A program made the translations under genes and the position numbers. Below the pieces are notes generated by a model. The model searched no databases and was not told the origin of the DNA. It worked only from the letters and a program-made list of their open reading frames with translations. A DNA stretch of 64,000 nt, taken from contig JBJLEF010000001.1 of the NCBI GenBank assembly GCA_045565995.1, positions 2,046,001 through 2,110,000 on the forward strand. Reading direction: 5' to 3'. This DNA is from UBA721 sp002705165 (GTDB lineage Bacteria > Planctomycetota > Planctomycetia > Pirellulales > Pirellulaceae). This document shows positions 44,812-53,009 of this stretch, piece after piece (position 1 is the first letter of the stretch; each line of letters opens with the position of its first letter).

Positions 44812-45842
44812 TAGGAACCCTCGTCTAGAGATGGTTCTTCGTCAGACGCCTTAGAGACCCTAGCAAAGACGTCGGCTATGACGTCTTCCAGTGGCGGTTC
44901 TTCAACGATGAGATCGTCAATGTCATGTGCATCCAGTATAGCCGTCAGCATGGAGGGTACATCGTCACGTGTAACTTCCAGAGTGACGCGTGGTGCTTCT
45001 TGCCGAACAATATCCCCGAAATGTTTCAGTGATCCCAGCAACGAATCGGTGATGGGATTGGCAAATTGGAGTGTTACCAGTTTGCGGTTAGTTGTTTCGT
45101 CGATGATGCCGGAAAGCGAGCCGTCGTACTGAATGCGACCGTCGGCAATGATTACGACCCGTTTACATAATGCCGCCACGTCTTTCATGTAGTGGCTGGT
45201 TAGCAGAATCGTGATCTTGCGTTTTTCCTGGTAGTACTTCAGGAATTGTTGGATGTTGTGTTGTGCGACGACATCGAGCCCGATAGTTGGCTCATCCAGA
45301 AATAGAACTTCCGGGCTGTGGAGCAGGGCAGCGGTGAGTTCCATCTTCATTCGTTCGCCCAGCGATAATTCTCGCACCGGCTGGCTTAGCAGTTTACGTA
45401 ATCCCAGTAGGTCCGACAGTTCATCGAGTCTGTTCTGGAATTGCTGCGTATCGATTCCATAGATTTGCTGATGGAGTCGGAAAGATTCCTGAGCGGGTAG
45501 GTCCCACCAGAGTTGGTTTTTCTGTCCCATGACAAGCGCGAATCGTCGGCGATAGTCGTTTTCGCGTTCCCAGGGGGTGTAACCCATCACACTGGCCGTA
45601 CCTGAGGTTGGATGGATAACACCTGAAAGTAGTTTTAGAGTGGTCGTTTTTCCGGCACCATTAGGCCCCAGGAAGGCGACGAACTCACCCTGTTCCACTT
45701 CCAGATTAATTCCTTTGACCGCCTGGACTTCTTTATGCGTACGTTTGAAGAGACCCTTGATTGATGCGCGCAAACCTTCCTTCTTTTGATAGACGCGGTA
45801 GGTCTTTTGCAGGTTGTGTAGTTCAATCAAAGCCATAGGCAT
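44811..45842 (-). CDS. ABC-2 type exporter ATPase subunit (COG4586-like)
   Basis: Walker A GPNGAGKTTTLK near residue 60, signature LSLGERMKMELT, Walker B VLFLDEPTIGLD and switch His in LLTSHYMKDV. The N-terminal stretch MALIELHNLQKTYRVYQKKEGL followed by a basic linker, and the long C-terminal domain (residues 265-343, beta-alpha, acidic end DEEPSLDEGS) are typical for COG4586, the ATPase of exporters with two ABC2_membrane_6 permeases. 343 residues; a start two codons later is possible. It opens the coupled five-gene set. Confidence 0.93.
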   Translation of the reverse strand: MPMALIELHNLQKTYRVYQKKEGLRASIKGLFKRTHKEVQAVKGINLEVEQGEFVAFLGPNGAGKTTTLKLLSGVIHPTSGTASVMGYTPWERENDYRRRFALVMGQKNQLWWDLPAQESFRLHQQIYGIDTQQFQNRLDELSDLLGLRKLLSQPVRELSLGERMKMELTAALLHSPEVLFLDEPTIGLDVVAQHNIQQFLKYYQEKRKITILLTSHYMKDVAALCKRVVIIADGRIQYDGSLSGIIDETTNRKLVTLQFANPITDSLLGSLKHFGDIVRQEAPRVTLEVTRDDVPSMLTAILDAHDIDDLIVEEPPLEDVIADVFARVSKASDEEPSLDEGS

Positions 45843-45914
45843 TGATTATAGAGACCATTCAGGCAGAGCGTGAGTACTCAAACTTTCGCGAAGTCCGATA
45901 TCTTCCCTGATGGT

Positions 45915-46727
45915 TTACTCGGGGTGAGTGAACTTGAAGTTCTGACTCTGACTGAAGAACGCGATAGGGTTGTCGTAAACAACCTGGCGAATCAGTGCTT
46001 CGCTATGACCGCGGCGGCGCATTTCCAGAATTAAGTCTGGAACGGCTGTTGGCTTACTTGGCCCCCAGTCACCGGCTGAATTAACCAATAGGCGTTCCGC
46101 TCCACACATTTCGATAATGTCAGCGGCTCGTTGGGGAGTACACTTTGTGACAGGGTAGAGCGTCATTCCGGCCCAGAATCCGCGTTCAAGCACTTCTTTC
46201 GCGGTGTGTTCTTCAACATGATCGACCAGCACGCGGGAAGGATCAATTCGGGAGTCAGCAGTGAGCATGTCCAAGATCATGCGGGTTCCTTGATATTTAT
46301 CTGCGAGATGAGGCGTGTGGATCAAGATTTGCTGGTTGTATTTAACGGCCAGTTCCATGTGCTCAAGGAAAATAGTTGACTCGTTCTTGGTGTTTTTATT
46401 GAGTCCGATTTCCCCTATTCCCAGGACGTTTGGCTTGTCCAGGAATTCCGGGATCATTTTGATTACTTCACGTGAAAGCTCAACATTCTCAGCTTCCTTG
46501 GCATTGATACACAGCCAAGTGTAATGTTGAATACCGTACTGGGCAGCACGTTTAGGTTCGAAGTCAGTTAGTTGACGGAAGTAGTCCCGAAAGCTGTCGA
46601 CACTTCCCCGATCAAACCCAGCCCAAAATGCCGGTTCGCTCATGCCGACACATCCCATCTTTGCCAATGTTTCATAATCATCGGTCGTTCGGGAAACCAT
46701 ATGGATGTGAGGATCGAAGTAGTACAT
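45915..46727 (-). CDS. TatD-like metal-dependent hydrolase (EboB type, COG1099-like)
   Basis: TIM-barrel amidohydrolase: the metal motif HxH is at residues 7 and 9 (DPHIHM), then GIGEIGLNKNTKNES with the bridging Glu, ILIHTPH, VLVDHVEEHT and LLVNSAGDWGPS with the last metal Asp. Length 270 is normal for this group. The substrate is unknown. It is 73 bases upstream of the ABC ATPase gene and 47 bases after the 85-residue gene. EboB of the ebo cluster is a TatD-like hydrolase, which suits the neighbouring UbiA and phosphodiesterase-like genes. Confidence 0.83.
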   Translation of the reverse strand: MYYFDPHIHMVSRTTDDYETLAKMGCVGMSEPAFWAGFDRGSVDSFRDYFRQLTDFEPKRAAQYGIQHYTWLCINAKEAENVELSREVIKMIPEFLDKPNVLGIGEIGLNKNTKNESTIFLEHMELAVKYNQQILIHTPHLADKYQGTRMILDMLTADSRIDPSRVLVDHVEEHTAKEVLERGFWAGMTLYPVTKCTPQRAADIIEMCGAERLLVNSAGDWGPSKPTAVPDLILEMRRRGHSEALIRQVVYDNPIAFFSQSQNFKFTHPE

Positions 46728-46774
46728 ATCAAATTCCGGGTTGTAAATAGTTTGAACGCAGCGTGCGGTTGAGA

Positions 46775-47032
46775 CTAGAGGTTGAATTGCTCACGCCAAT
46801 TGTCTTCGAAAACGCGTGAAAACAACATTTGGATTTGTGAGGCTTTGGATTCATTGGCATCCTGCAATAGGATCTGTAGCCCTTGCTTGATCAGATCTAT
46901 TCGGTTGTCTTCATTGACACAGCCCTCGGCGCGTTCGAGACGATCAAGTGACGCGGCTAATTCAAGAATCTTCCCTCGAATTTCAAGGTATTCCCGGTCC
47001 AGAACTTCTTGTGAATTCAATGGTATCGACAT
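46775..47032 (-). CDS. small conserved-looking protein, 85 residues
   Basis: No function is recognised. Almost entirely helical by eye: EVLDREYLEIRGKILELAASLDRLERAEG, then RIDLIKQGLQILLQDANE, then ASQIQMLFSREY-like SQIQMLFSRVFEDNWREQFNL. No signal peptide or membrane segment. It is the first gene of the leftward set with the TatD-like hydrolase 47 bases downstream, so it may be a subunit or regulator of that set. Too short for EboA as I know it (about 200 residues). Confidence 0.7.
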   Translation of the reverse strand: MSIPLNSQEVLDREYLEIRGKILELAASLDRLERAEGCVNEDNRIDLIKQGLQILLQDANESKASQIQMLFSRVFEDNWREQFNL

Positions 47033-47124
47033 GATAGCGTGACGTTTGCTCCAGAGTTCAGCTGTGGGATAATTACTTCTCTATCTAGTTTCTATTTGAA
47101 TGCGACCTAAATCAAGATGCTGGC

Positions 47125-47163
47125 ATAAATAAAGCCAGCACCTTTTATCAAAGTGCCGGCTTC
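47125..47163 (-). terminator. Rho-independent terminator after the 504-residue gene
   Basis: On the minus strand AAGCCGGCAC and GTGCTGGCTT pair (one G-U) around an 11-base loop, followed by TATTTATG. It follows the stop of the gene at 47189-48703 by about 26 bases. Confidence 0.7.
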
Positions 47164-47188
47164 GCTGAGTGGGTATTTCCAGTGTGAT

Positions 47189-48703
47189 TTAGAAGGCACC
47201 ACCGTTTTCACTGCGACGCGGTGGGAAACGAAGTTGATTGCGTTTGTCCTCCGGCTTTAATACCGGCTTCACGAGTGGCTCTGGATTTTCATTGTCAAAT
47301 CCTGATCCGAGACCCGTGGAGGACTTCACGTTTTTGTATCCTGCGTAGTTCAGCAGAGTATTAATCGTGATGGACTCAATATTGTAGTCTTTCGCTCGAG
47401 TTTCAAAACGGTTGTATGTTTGCCGATCGACATTCAGGATAGCGTCGGTTTTACCGCGGACGAGATACTGAGTATCGACTGTGATTCCACCTTTACGAAT
47501 CAGGTTGGCAGCATCGACTTCCTGGGTATTATCAATGGATAGTTCTGCATCGATGACGCCACCAGCCGAGCGAATGATGTTTTTAACTCGATCGCGATCA
47601 CTTTTTCCATCACCATCGATGTCAAAGAACCCGACTAAGGCAAAATGAACACTGATACCACGTTGCCACAATGGAGAGTAGATCTGGTCTCCCAGCAGGA
47701 TTGGATCGTTAATACTGTCTTCAACAATTCGACATTCCGCAAAGTCACCGTCAATGATTTTCAGAACCTCAATACGTCCTTTGATATCTTCAGGGCCCCG
47801 CATGACACCCAGCTGGGTCTTCGGGTAAACACTGAAGGTGGTCAGTGGTTTTAGATCGTCGGAGCTTCCGACATTGATCCAAACAGTTCCCGATGCTTCA
47901 TTGATTGAAGTGATCTTGCCGTCAGGAATTTCGAATCGTTCGCTCTTGGGGCGAGCTTTAAGCTGAGCAACGAGATTGTTTTCAGCCTGATCGTCGAGAC
48001 GTTTCTCAGCGTCTGCGATTTGGTTGTTGCGGTTAGCAATTTCCTGATCCTTCGCGGCTAAGGCTTGTGTGTGTTTTTGCTTTGCGGCGTCGATACCAGC
48101 AGAAGCTGTCTGGCGGTCAGCGCGGAAAGTTGCCAGATCTTCTACTGCGGTAGTGATCTTTGCCTGAGTATCAGTGAACTGCGTGGCTGTATCGGTGCGT
48201 TGGCTGTCACGCAGAGCAATCATTTGTTTGTTGAGGGCTTCGACCTGGGCCTGCAATTGTTTTTTATCGTTCAGCAGCGTTTGGTTGCGATCCGTTAACG
48301 CTTTGGCAACCGTTACATAATTGACTTCAGCACCGTTGGGTACCAAACCAGGGTACGATTGTTGGAAAGCTTTGAAATTCGTTTCTAAATTATCAGCTTT
48401 AGCTTTGATATCTGCTGCAATGTCGTTGCGTAGTGTTTCGGTATCGAGCCATTGATCACGGTCTACATCTTCAGCACCAACAAATGGTTGTACTGTCAGC
48501 GAGATGTATTTTTCACTAGCGGCTTCGATTTTGGCTGCTCTCGCAGTATTCTCTGCTGTGTTAACGTCATTTTGGAACGAGTTGCGTTCTCCAAAGAGGA
48601 CGGCAACCCAGACAAATGCACCGATTGATGTCATGACGGACAGAATAAATGCAACCGTGAGGATGGTGCCTTCACCGTTTGATTGTTTTTTTCGTTTGGC
48701 CAT
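47189..48703 (-). CDS. membrane-anchored coiled-coil protein, possible BRCT-like C-terminal domain
   Basis: One transmembrane helix at residues 14-36 (ILTVAFILSVMTSIGAFVWVAVLF) after a basic N-terminus, so the bulk is probably outside the cytoplasm. A long coiled coil covers about 40-260 (many heptad-like Ala/Gln/Asp/Lys runs, for example LKQLQAQVEALNKQ). A beta-rich region with WINVGSSDDLKPLTTFSVYP follows, and residues 345-450 hold FALVGFFDIDGDGKSDRDRV, then a pattern (RVKNIIRSAGGVID, VDTQYLVRG) that could be a BRCT-like fold. The DGDGKSD loop looks like a calcium-binding loop. I do not know the family; it looks like a planctomycete protein. A terminator follows. Confidence 0.75.
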   Translation of the reverse strand: MAKRKKQSNGEGTILTVAFILSVMTSIGAFVWVAVLFGERNSFQNDVNTAENTARAAKIEAASEKYISLTVQPFVGAEDVDRDQWLDTETLRNDIAADIKAKADNLETNFKAFQQSYPGLVPNGAEVNYVTVAKALTDRNQTLLNDKKQLQAQVEALNKQMIALRDSQRTDTATQFTDTQAKITTAVEDLATFRADRQTASAGIDAAKQKHTQALAAKDQEIANRNNQIADAEKRLDDQAENNLVAQLKARPKSERFEIPDGKITSINEASGTVWINVGSSDDLKPLTTFSVYPKTQLGVMRGPEDIKGRIEVLKIIDGDFAECRIVEDSINDPILLGDQIYSPLWQRGISVHFALVGFFDIDGDGKSDRDRVKNIIRSAGGVIDAELSIDNTQEVDAANLIRKGGITVDTQYLVRGKTDAILNVDRQTYNRFETRAKDYNIESITINTLLNYAGYKNVKSSTGLGSGFDNENPEPLVKPVLKPEDKRNQLRFPPRRSENGGAF

Positions 48704-49168
48704 CGTGCTAATAAGCTCCGCGTTAATTCAAAATGGCTGAGTTTAGCCGGTTTGGATTAACAGATCTGATGTATGAAAAAAGAACGTACGTTCATCAGAT
48801 AGTTACAACAATACTACTTCATTTTGTATCGTCTTTCTAATAGAAGTTACCTCAACCTGTATGCTCAGCCCTAAAATATCCACTCATTGGAATATTCGCT
48901 AAAGTTTAACACGCTCTATTTTTAGGACTGGCATGGCAATTTGTTCCTTAGGGCCTCAGGTAAATTCCTTGCGAGAGGATTTTGAAATTAGACCCTACAT
49001 TGAACGGTGAATTTGGCTACTTGAGCCTCGAATCAGTGTGAATGGGTTACAATCAGGAGCATTCGGCACCTTGAGAGTTTACGGTGCCACTGTGAGTAGT
49101 GATCGTCAAGTGTGCCAGAATGTTAGATCTCCTACTTTATATAGAAGCAATCACAAAACAGGGACGTT
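48704..49168. other. divergent 465-base region before polA
   Basis: No gene is supported; a rightward frame at 49038-49298 is a shadow of the polA start. It should hold the promoters of polA (rightward) and of the coiled-coil gene (leftward). I saw no strong -35/-10 pair, repeat or tRNA. Confidence 0.45.
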
Positions 49169-52036
49169 ATGGGATCTGAAGAGCGACAACAGGAATTGTT
49201 TAGTAGTGCAGGGGATGAAGCGGACACTTCATCGACTCCGAGTGCAAACCAGCCAGATCAGGCTGAAACTGTGGAATCTGTCGCCGAAACAGATGTAGTG
49301 AATCAAGTACAGGTCAGGGAGTTTCAAACTATTCCCCTTGATGAATCGGTGATTTATGTGATTGATTCTTATGCACTGATTTATCAGCTCTTTTTTGCGT
49401 TGCCACCAATGAGTGGGCCAAGCGGGCAGCCGATAGGAGCGATTCATGGTTACGTTCGGGATATTGTCGAGTTGATCGAAAGTAAATCTCCAACCCATGT
49501 GATTGCGGTCTTTGACCCTTCTGGTAAGGTGTTTCGTCATGAGTTCTATCCCGAGTACAAAGCGAATCGGGATCCGATGCCGGACGATTTGCGAAATCAG
49601 ATTCCCAATATCAAACGTATGCTTGACGCGATGGGGATCGCGCGATTAGAAGTCCCAAATTTTGAGGCTGACGATGTAATGGCGACCGTTGCTCAGCAAA
49701 TTGATCAGGCTGGTGGTAAAGGCTTTCTGGTAACCAGTGATAAAGACTGCCGGCAACTCATCAGTGACAACGTGAAGATGTATAACATTCGCAAAGATAC
49801 TCTTTTTGATGCAGACGACCTTATGGAGACTTGGGGTGTTCGTCCGGATCAGGTTGTCGATTTTCAGTCTCTCGTTGGCGACAGCGTTGATAATGTTCCG
49901 GGAGTACAGCAGATTGGGCCAAAGACAGCAACGGCACTGCTTGCTGAATTTGGAGATCTGGAAGGAGTTCTTGAAAACGCTCATACGGTCAAGGCAAAGA
50001 ACCGTCGTGAAAAGCTTATGCACGGTCGGGAAGATGCGATGATGAGTCGCCGTCTGGTGCAGTTAGATCGCCATATAGAGATGGAAATTGATTGGAAGTC
50101 GGCGCAACTTGGCGGTATAAATCACGCCGAAGTCGAAAAGCTTTGTGATGAGTTCGGGTTTCGTCGGTTGAAAGATCGCCTACTCAATGCAGATGTGGAA
50201 ACGGCACCAGTCGTTTGGGAATGCGATTATCAACTCGTGGAGTCTGTCGAACAGTTGAAAGAGATTCTAAGCAGAATCACTAAGGATGATTTGTTAAGTA
50301 TTGATACGGAGACCACTAGTGTGCGTGCGAGCGCCACCGAGTTGGTGGGTTATTCTTTTGCATGGGAAGAAGGAATTGCTTATTACGTTCCGATCAAAAG
50401 TCGCGAAGAAGACGTGCAGCTTGACGCAGATGAAGTTCGTGAAGTGATGCGAGTTATCCTCGAAGATCCGCATATCAAAAAGATAGGTCAAAATCTGAAG
50501 TTTGATATGGTTGTCCTCCGACAGCATGGGATCCGTATGCAGGGACTTTACTTTGATACGCTAGTTGCCCATTATCTGCTGGAACCTGGAGTTCGAAATC
50601 ACAAATTAGATACGTTGTCTTCCCGATATCTGAATCATAAGCCAGTGTCTTTCGAAGAATTGTGCGGCAAAGGTAAGAAACAAATCACGATTGATCAGGC
50701 ACCTCTCAGTCAAGTTACTCACTACGCCGCAGAAGATGCTGATGTTGTTCTTCGATTAGTCGGCATATTAGAAACGATGATCGATGATAAAGAGTTGACG
50801 AGTTTGTTGCATGATGTGGAATTGCCACTAATTGAAGTTCTGGTGGAGATGGAATGCAATGGGATTCGCATTGATACAGAATTACTACGTGCCATGAGTG
50901 AACGGTTTGCTGTAAGGCTCGTAGCCTTACGAGAATCTATTCATCAGGAAGCCGGCAGTGAGTTCAATATTGACTCCCCCAAACAGCTTAGTAAAGTGCT
51001 GTTTGAAGATCTGGCTTTACCAATCATTAAAAAGACAAAAACTGGTGCCAGCACGGATGCTGAGGTATTGAATCAACTCGCTGCAATGGATGTAGGTGAA
51101 CTTCCTCGGCTGGTACTTGAGTATCGACAGATCGCCAAACTCAAGAGCACCTATGTTGATGCATTGCCGGGGTTGGTTAATGAGGAAACATCACGAGTTC
51201 ACTCAGCTTTTAACCAGGATGTGGCGGCAACTGGTCGGTTAAGTAGTGCAGATCCAAATCTGCAGAATATTCCGATCCGTAGTGAAGCAGGGCGTCAGAT
51301 CCGGGAAGCTTTTATTCCTCGGCAGGAAGGCTGGAAGTTACTGGCAGCAGACTATTCTCAAGTGGAGCTTAGAGTACTTGCTCACTTTAGTGGTGACGAT
51401 ACATTACAGCAGTCATTCATCGACGATCGGGATATTCACGCCAAAGTGGCCGCTGAAGTGTATAACGTTGAGTTGGACGAAGTAACCAGCGAGATGCGTA
51501 GTAATGCCAAGGCGGTGAATTTTGGGGTCATTTATGGACAGTCTGCCTTTGGTTTAGCCAAGAGTTTAGGAATCTCTAAAGCCGAAGCTGCCGAGTTTAT
51601 TGATACTTATTTCGCTCAGTATCCTGGTATCGAAAAGTTCATGCTCGAGACTCTGGCTTTGGCTCATCAGGAACGGTCCGTCGGTACGATTCTTGGGCGT
51701 AGGCGGCCTGTTAGTGACGTGCGTAACCCGGATACTTTGAAAGACAAGCGGCAACGAAACTTGTCGGAACGGATTGCTATTAATACAGTGATTCAGGGAT
51801 CAGCAGCAGATATTATCAAGATTGCGATGATCGAAGTACTTGCTCGGTTGGAAGAGGAAGATTTTGAAGCCCGGTTATTGTTGCAAATCCATGATGAATT
51901 GGTGTTTGAAGTACCTGCTGCCGAGCTTGAAAGGCTTGAAAAAATGGTACGCGAAGAAATGTCCGGAGCCGCTGATCTTTCCGTTCCTCTCAAGGTTGAT
52001 ATCAACGTCGGAGCCACCTGGGCAGAATGTAAATAA
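49169..52036 (+). CDS. polA: DNA polymerase I
   Basis: Gap filling and primer removal. Three parts: a 5'-3' exonuclease/flap domain from about residue 60 (YVIDSYALIYQLFFAL, FEADDVMATVA, DSVDNVPGVQQIGPKTA), a 3'-5' exonuclease with all catalytic acids (SIDTETTSVRA; IGQNLKFDM; YAAEDADVVL) and the polymerase domain with motif A DYSQVELRVLAHFSGD, motif B RSNAKAVNFGVIYGQS and motif C LLLQIHDELVFEVP. Residues 1-55 are a low-complexity polar extension, so a start somewhat downstream is possible; length 955 against 928 in E. coli. Proofreading should be active. Confidence 0.97.
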   Translation: MGSEERQQELFSSAGDEADTSSTPSANQPDQAETVESVAETDVVNQVQVREFQTIPLDESVIYVIDSYALIYQLFFALPPMSGPSGQPIGAIHGYVRDIVELIESKSPTHVIAVFDPSGKVFRHEFYPEYKANRDPMPDDLRNQIPNIKRMLDAMGIARLEVPNFEADDVMATVAQQIDQAGGKGFLVTSDKDCRQLISDNVKMYNIRKDTLFDADDLMETWGVRPDQVVDFQSLVGDSVDNVPGVQQIGPKTATALLAEFGDLEGVLENAHTVKAKNRREKLMHGREDAMMSRRLVQLDRHIEMEIDWKSAQLGGINHAEVEKLCDEFGFRRLKDRLLNADVETAPVVWECDYQLVESVEQLKEILSRITKDDLLSIDTETTSVRASATELVGYSFAWEEGIAYYVPIKSREEDVQLDADEVREVMRVILEDPHIKKIGQNLKFDMVVLRQHGIRMQGLYFDTLVAHYLLEPGVRNHKLDTLSSRYLNHKPVSFEELCGKGKKQITIDQAPLSQVTHYAAEDADVVLRLVGILETMIDDKELTSLLHDVELPLIEVLVEMECNGIRIDTELLRAMSERFAVRLVALRESIHQEAGSEFNIDSPKQLSKVLFEDLALPIIKKTKTGASTDAEVLNQLAAMDVGELPRLVLEYRQIAKLKSTYVDALPGLVNEETSRVHSAFNQDVAATGRLSSADPNLQNIPIRSEAGRQIREAFIPRQEGWKLLAADYSQVELRVLAHFSGDDTLQQSFIDDRDIHAKVAAEVYNVELDEVTSEMRSNAKAVNFGVIYGQSAFGLAKSLGISKAEAAEFIDTYFAQYPGIEKFMLETLALAHQERSVGTILGRRRPVSDVRNPDTLKDKRQRNLSERIAINTVIQGSAADIIKIAMIEVLARLEEEDFEARLLLQIHDELVFEVPAAELERLEKMVREEMSGAADLSVPLKVDINVGATWAECK

Positions 52037-52376
52037 AATTCGAAATACCCAAATTTCGGTAATTGGATACATCTTAAATCTGTGCCTATAATGTACTCAT
52101 ACCTCCAAATAGGGGAGTCATGCTCCGCTTACTTGAAGGCTCACCTTATTATCTTTTCTTACAACAAAAGCCTAAACATCCCCGTTTATCGCGATTGTTG
52201 ATTATTCTTCCCTACTACTTTTCCTTTCCTGTTTGATGCTGGAGCGGCTTTTTATTGGTCTAGGTTTTATTGTCCACCGGAGCTTTGGCGCCGGAGTTCA
52301 GTCCACGTTTGTGGTTCCCTAGGCGAATCTTAAAGTGCTGGAGTTCAATCTTCGGTTAACTATGTCCCTTTCAACT
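52037..52376. other. 340-base gap between polA and coaE
   Basis: Holds the sigma-70-type promoter at 52063-52092 and otherwise a long leader. A 38-codon frame at 52120-52236 (opening MLRLLEGSPYYLFL) follows GGGGAG by only two bases, so I do not call it a gene; a leader peptide is conceivable. Near 52275-52300 there is a CCGGAG direct repeat, of no clear use. Confidence 0.45.
52063..52092 (+). promoter_or_regulatory. sigma-70-type promoter for the coaE-rho-ribH-nusB unit
   Basis: TTGGAT, an 18-base spacer and a perfect TATAAT. The start point would be near 52099, leaving a leader of about 280 bases before coaE. This is the best consensus -10 box I found in the window. Confidence 0.55.
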
Positions 52377-53007
52377 ATGACAAAGCAGACAGTTATTTGC
52401 GGCATTTGTGGCGGAATTGCCAGCGGCAAGAGTTACATAGCCCAGCAATTCCAGTCGTTTGGCGCCGCGGTGTTTAATGCTGATCAGGTTGGCCATCGTG
52501 TGTTATTGCAGGAAGATGTGAAGGCATGTTTAGTAGAACAATGGGGCAATGATGTCTTAGATGATTCATCGGAAATTGATCGTTCTAAAGTAGCAGCTTT
52601 GGTATTTGCTCAAACCATTCAGGCTGAAAGAGACAGAGAATTTCTGCAGGCGGTAACCCATCCGTTGATTGAGAAGGAATTAGAAGCGTTTATTGCCGAG
52701 TCTGCTTCCAACGTTGTCATTGTGGACGCCGCATTATTATTGGAGACAGGTTGGCAATCGCTCTGTCATCAGATTATTTTTGTGGATGCTTCGGATGAAG
52801 TAAGGTTCGAAGCGTTGCCAACAGCGAGGTTGGGAGGAAGATGAACTTCATTCTCGTGAAGCTGCCCAGTGGAATCTTGCCCGAAAGCGGAGCCGAGCAG
52901 ACTTTATTATTGACAATAATGGTGATTCACTGCGTACGGCCGAAATGATTGGAAACGTGTGGCAGGCATTGTCCACATTCGCTTCGTTTGGCAGAGAGAA
53001 GGTGTAA
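52377..53007 (+). pseudogene. coaE: dephospho-CoA kinase, interrupted by an apparent single-base insertion
   Basis: Last step of CoA synthesis. From ATG 52377 the frame reads MTKQTVICGICGGIASGKS (P-loop GGIASGKS) and on to VDASDEVRFE, the CoaE order, then runs off into LPTARLGGR and stops at 52844. If one base near 52812 is removed the frame continues RCQQRGWEEDELHSREAAQW to a stop at 53005-53007, two bases before the rho ATG. Restored length is about 210, normal for CoaE. Since CoaE is essential, either the base is an error or a paralogue exists elsewhere. Frames upstream (52335, 52362) are possible earlier starts. Confidence 0.88.
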
Positions 53008-53009
53008 GG

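Noticed and set aside
52120..52236. 38-codon frame opening MLRLLEGSPYYLFL in the coaE leader
   Set aside because: The GGGGAG before it is only two bases from the ATG and it resembles nothing known; mentioned in the gap entry only.
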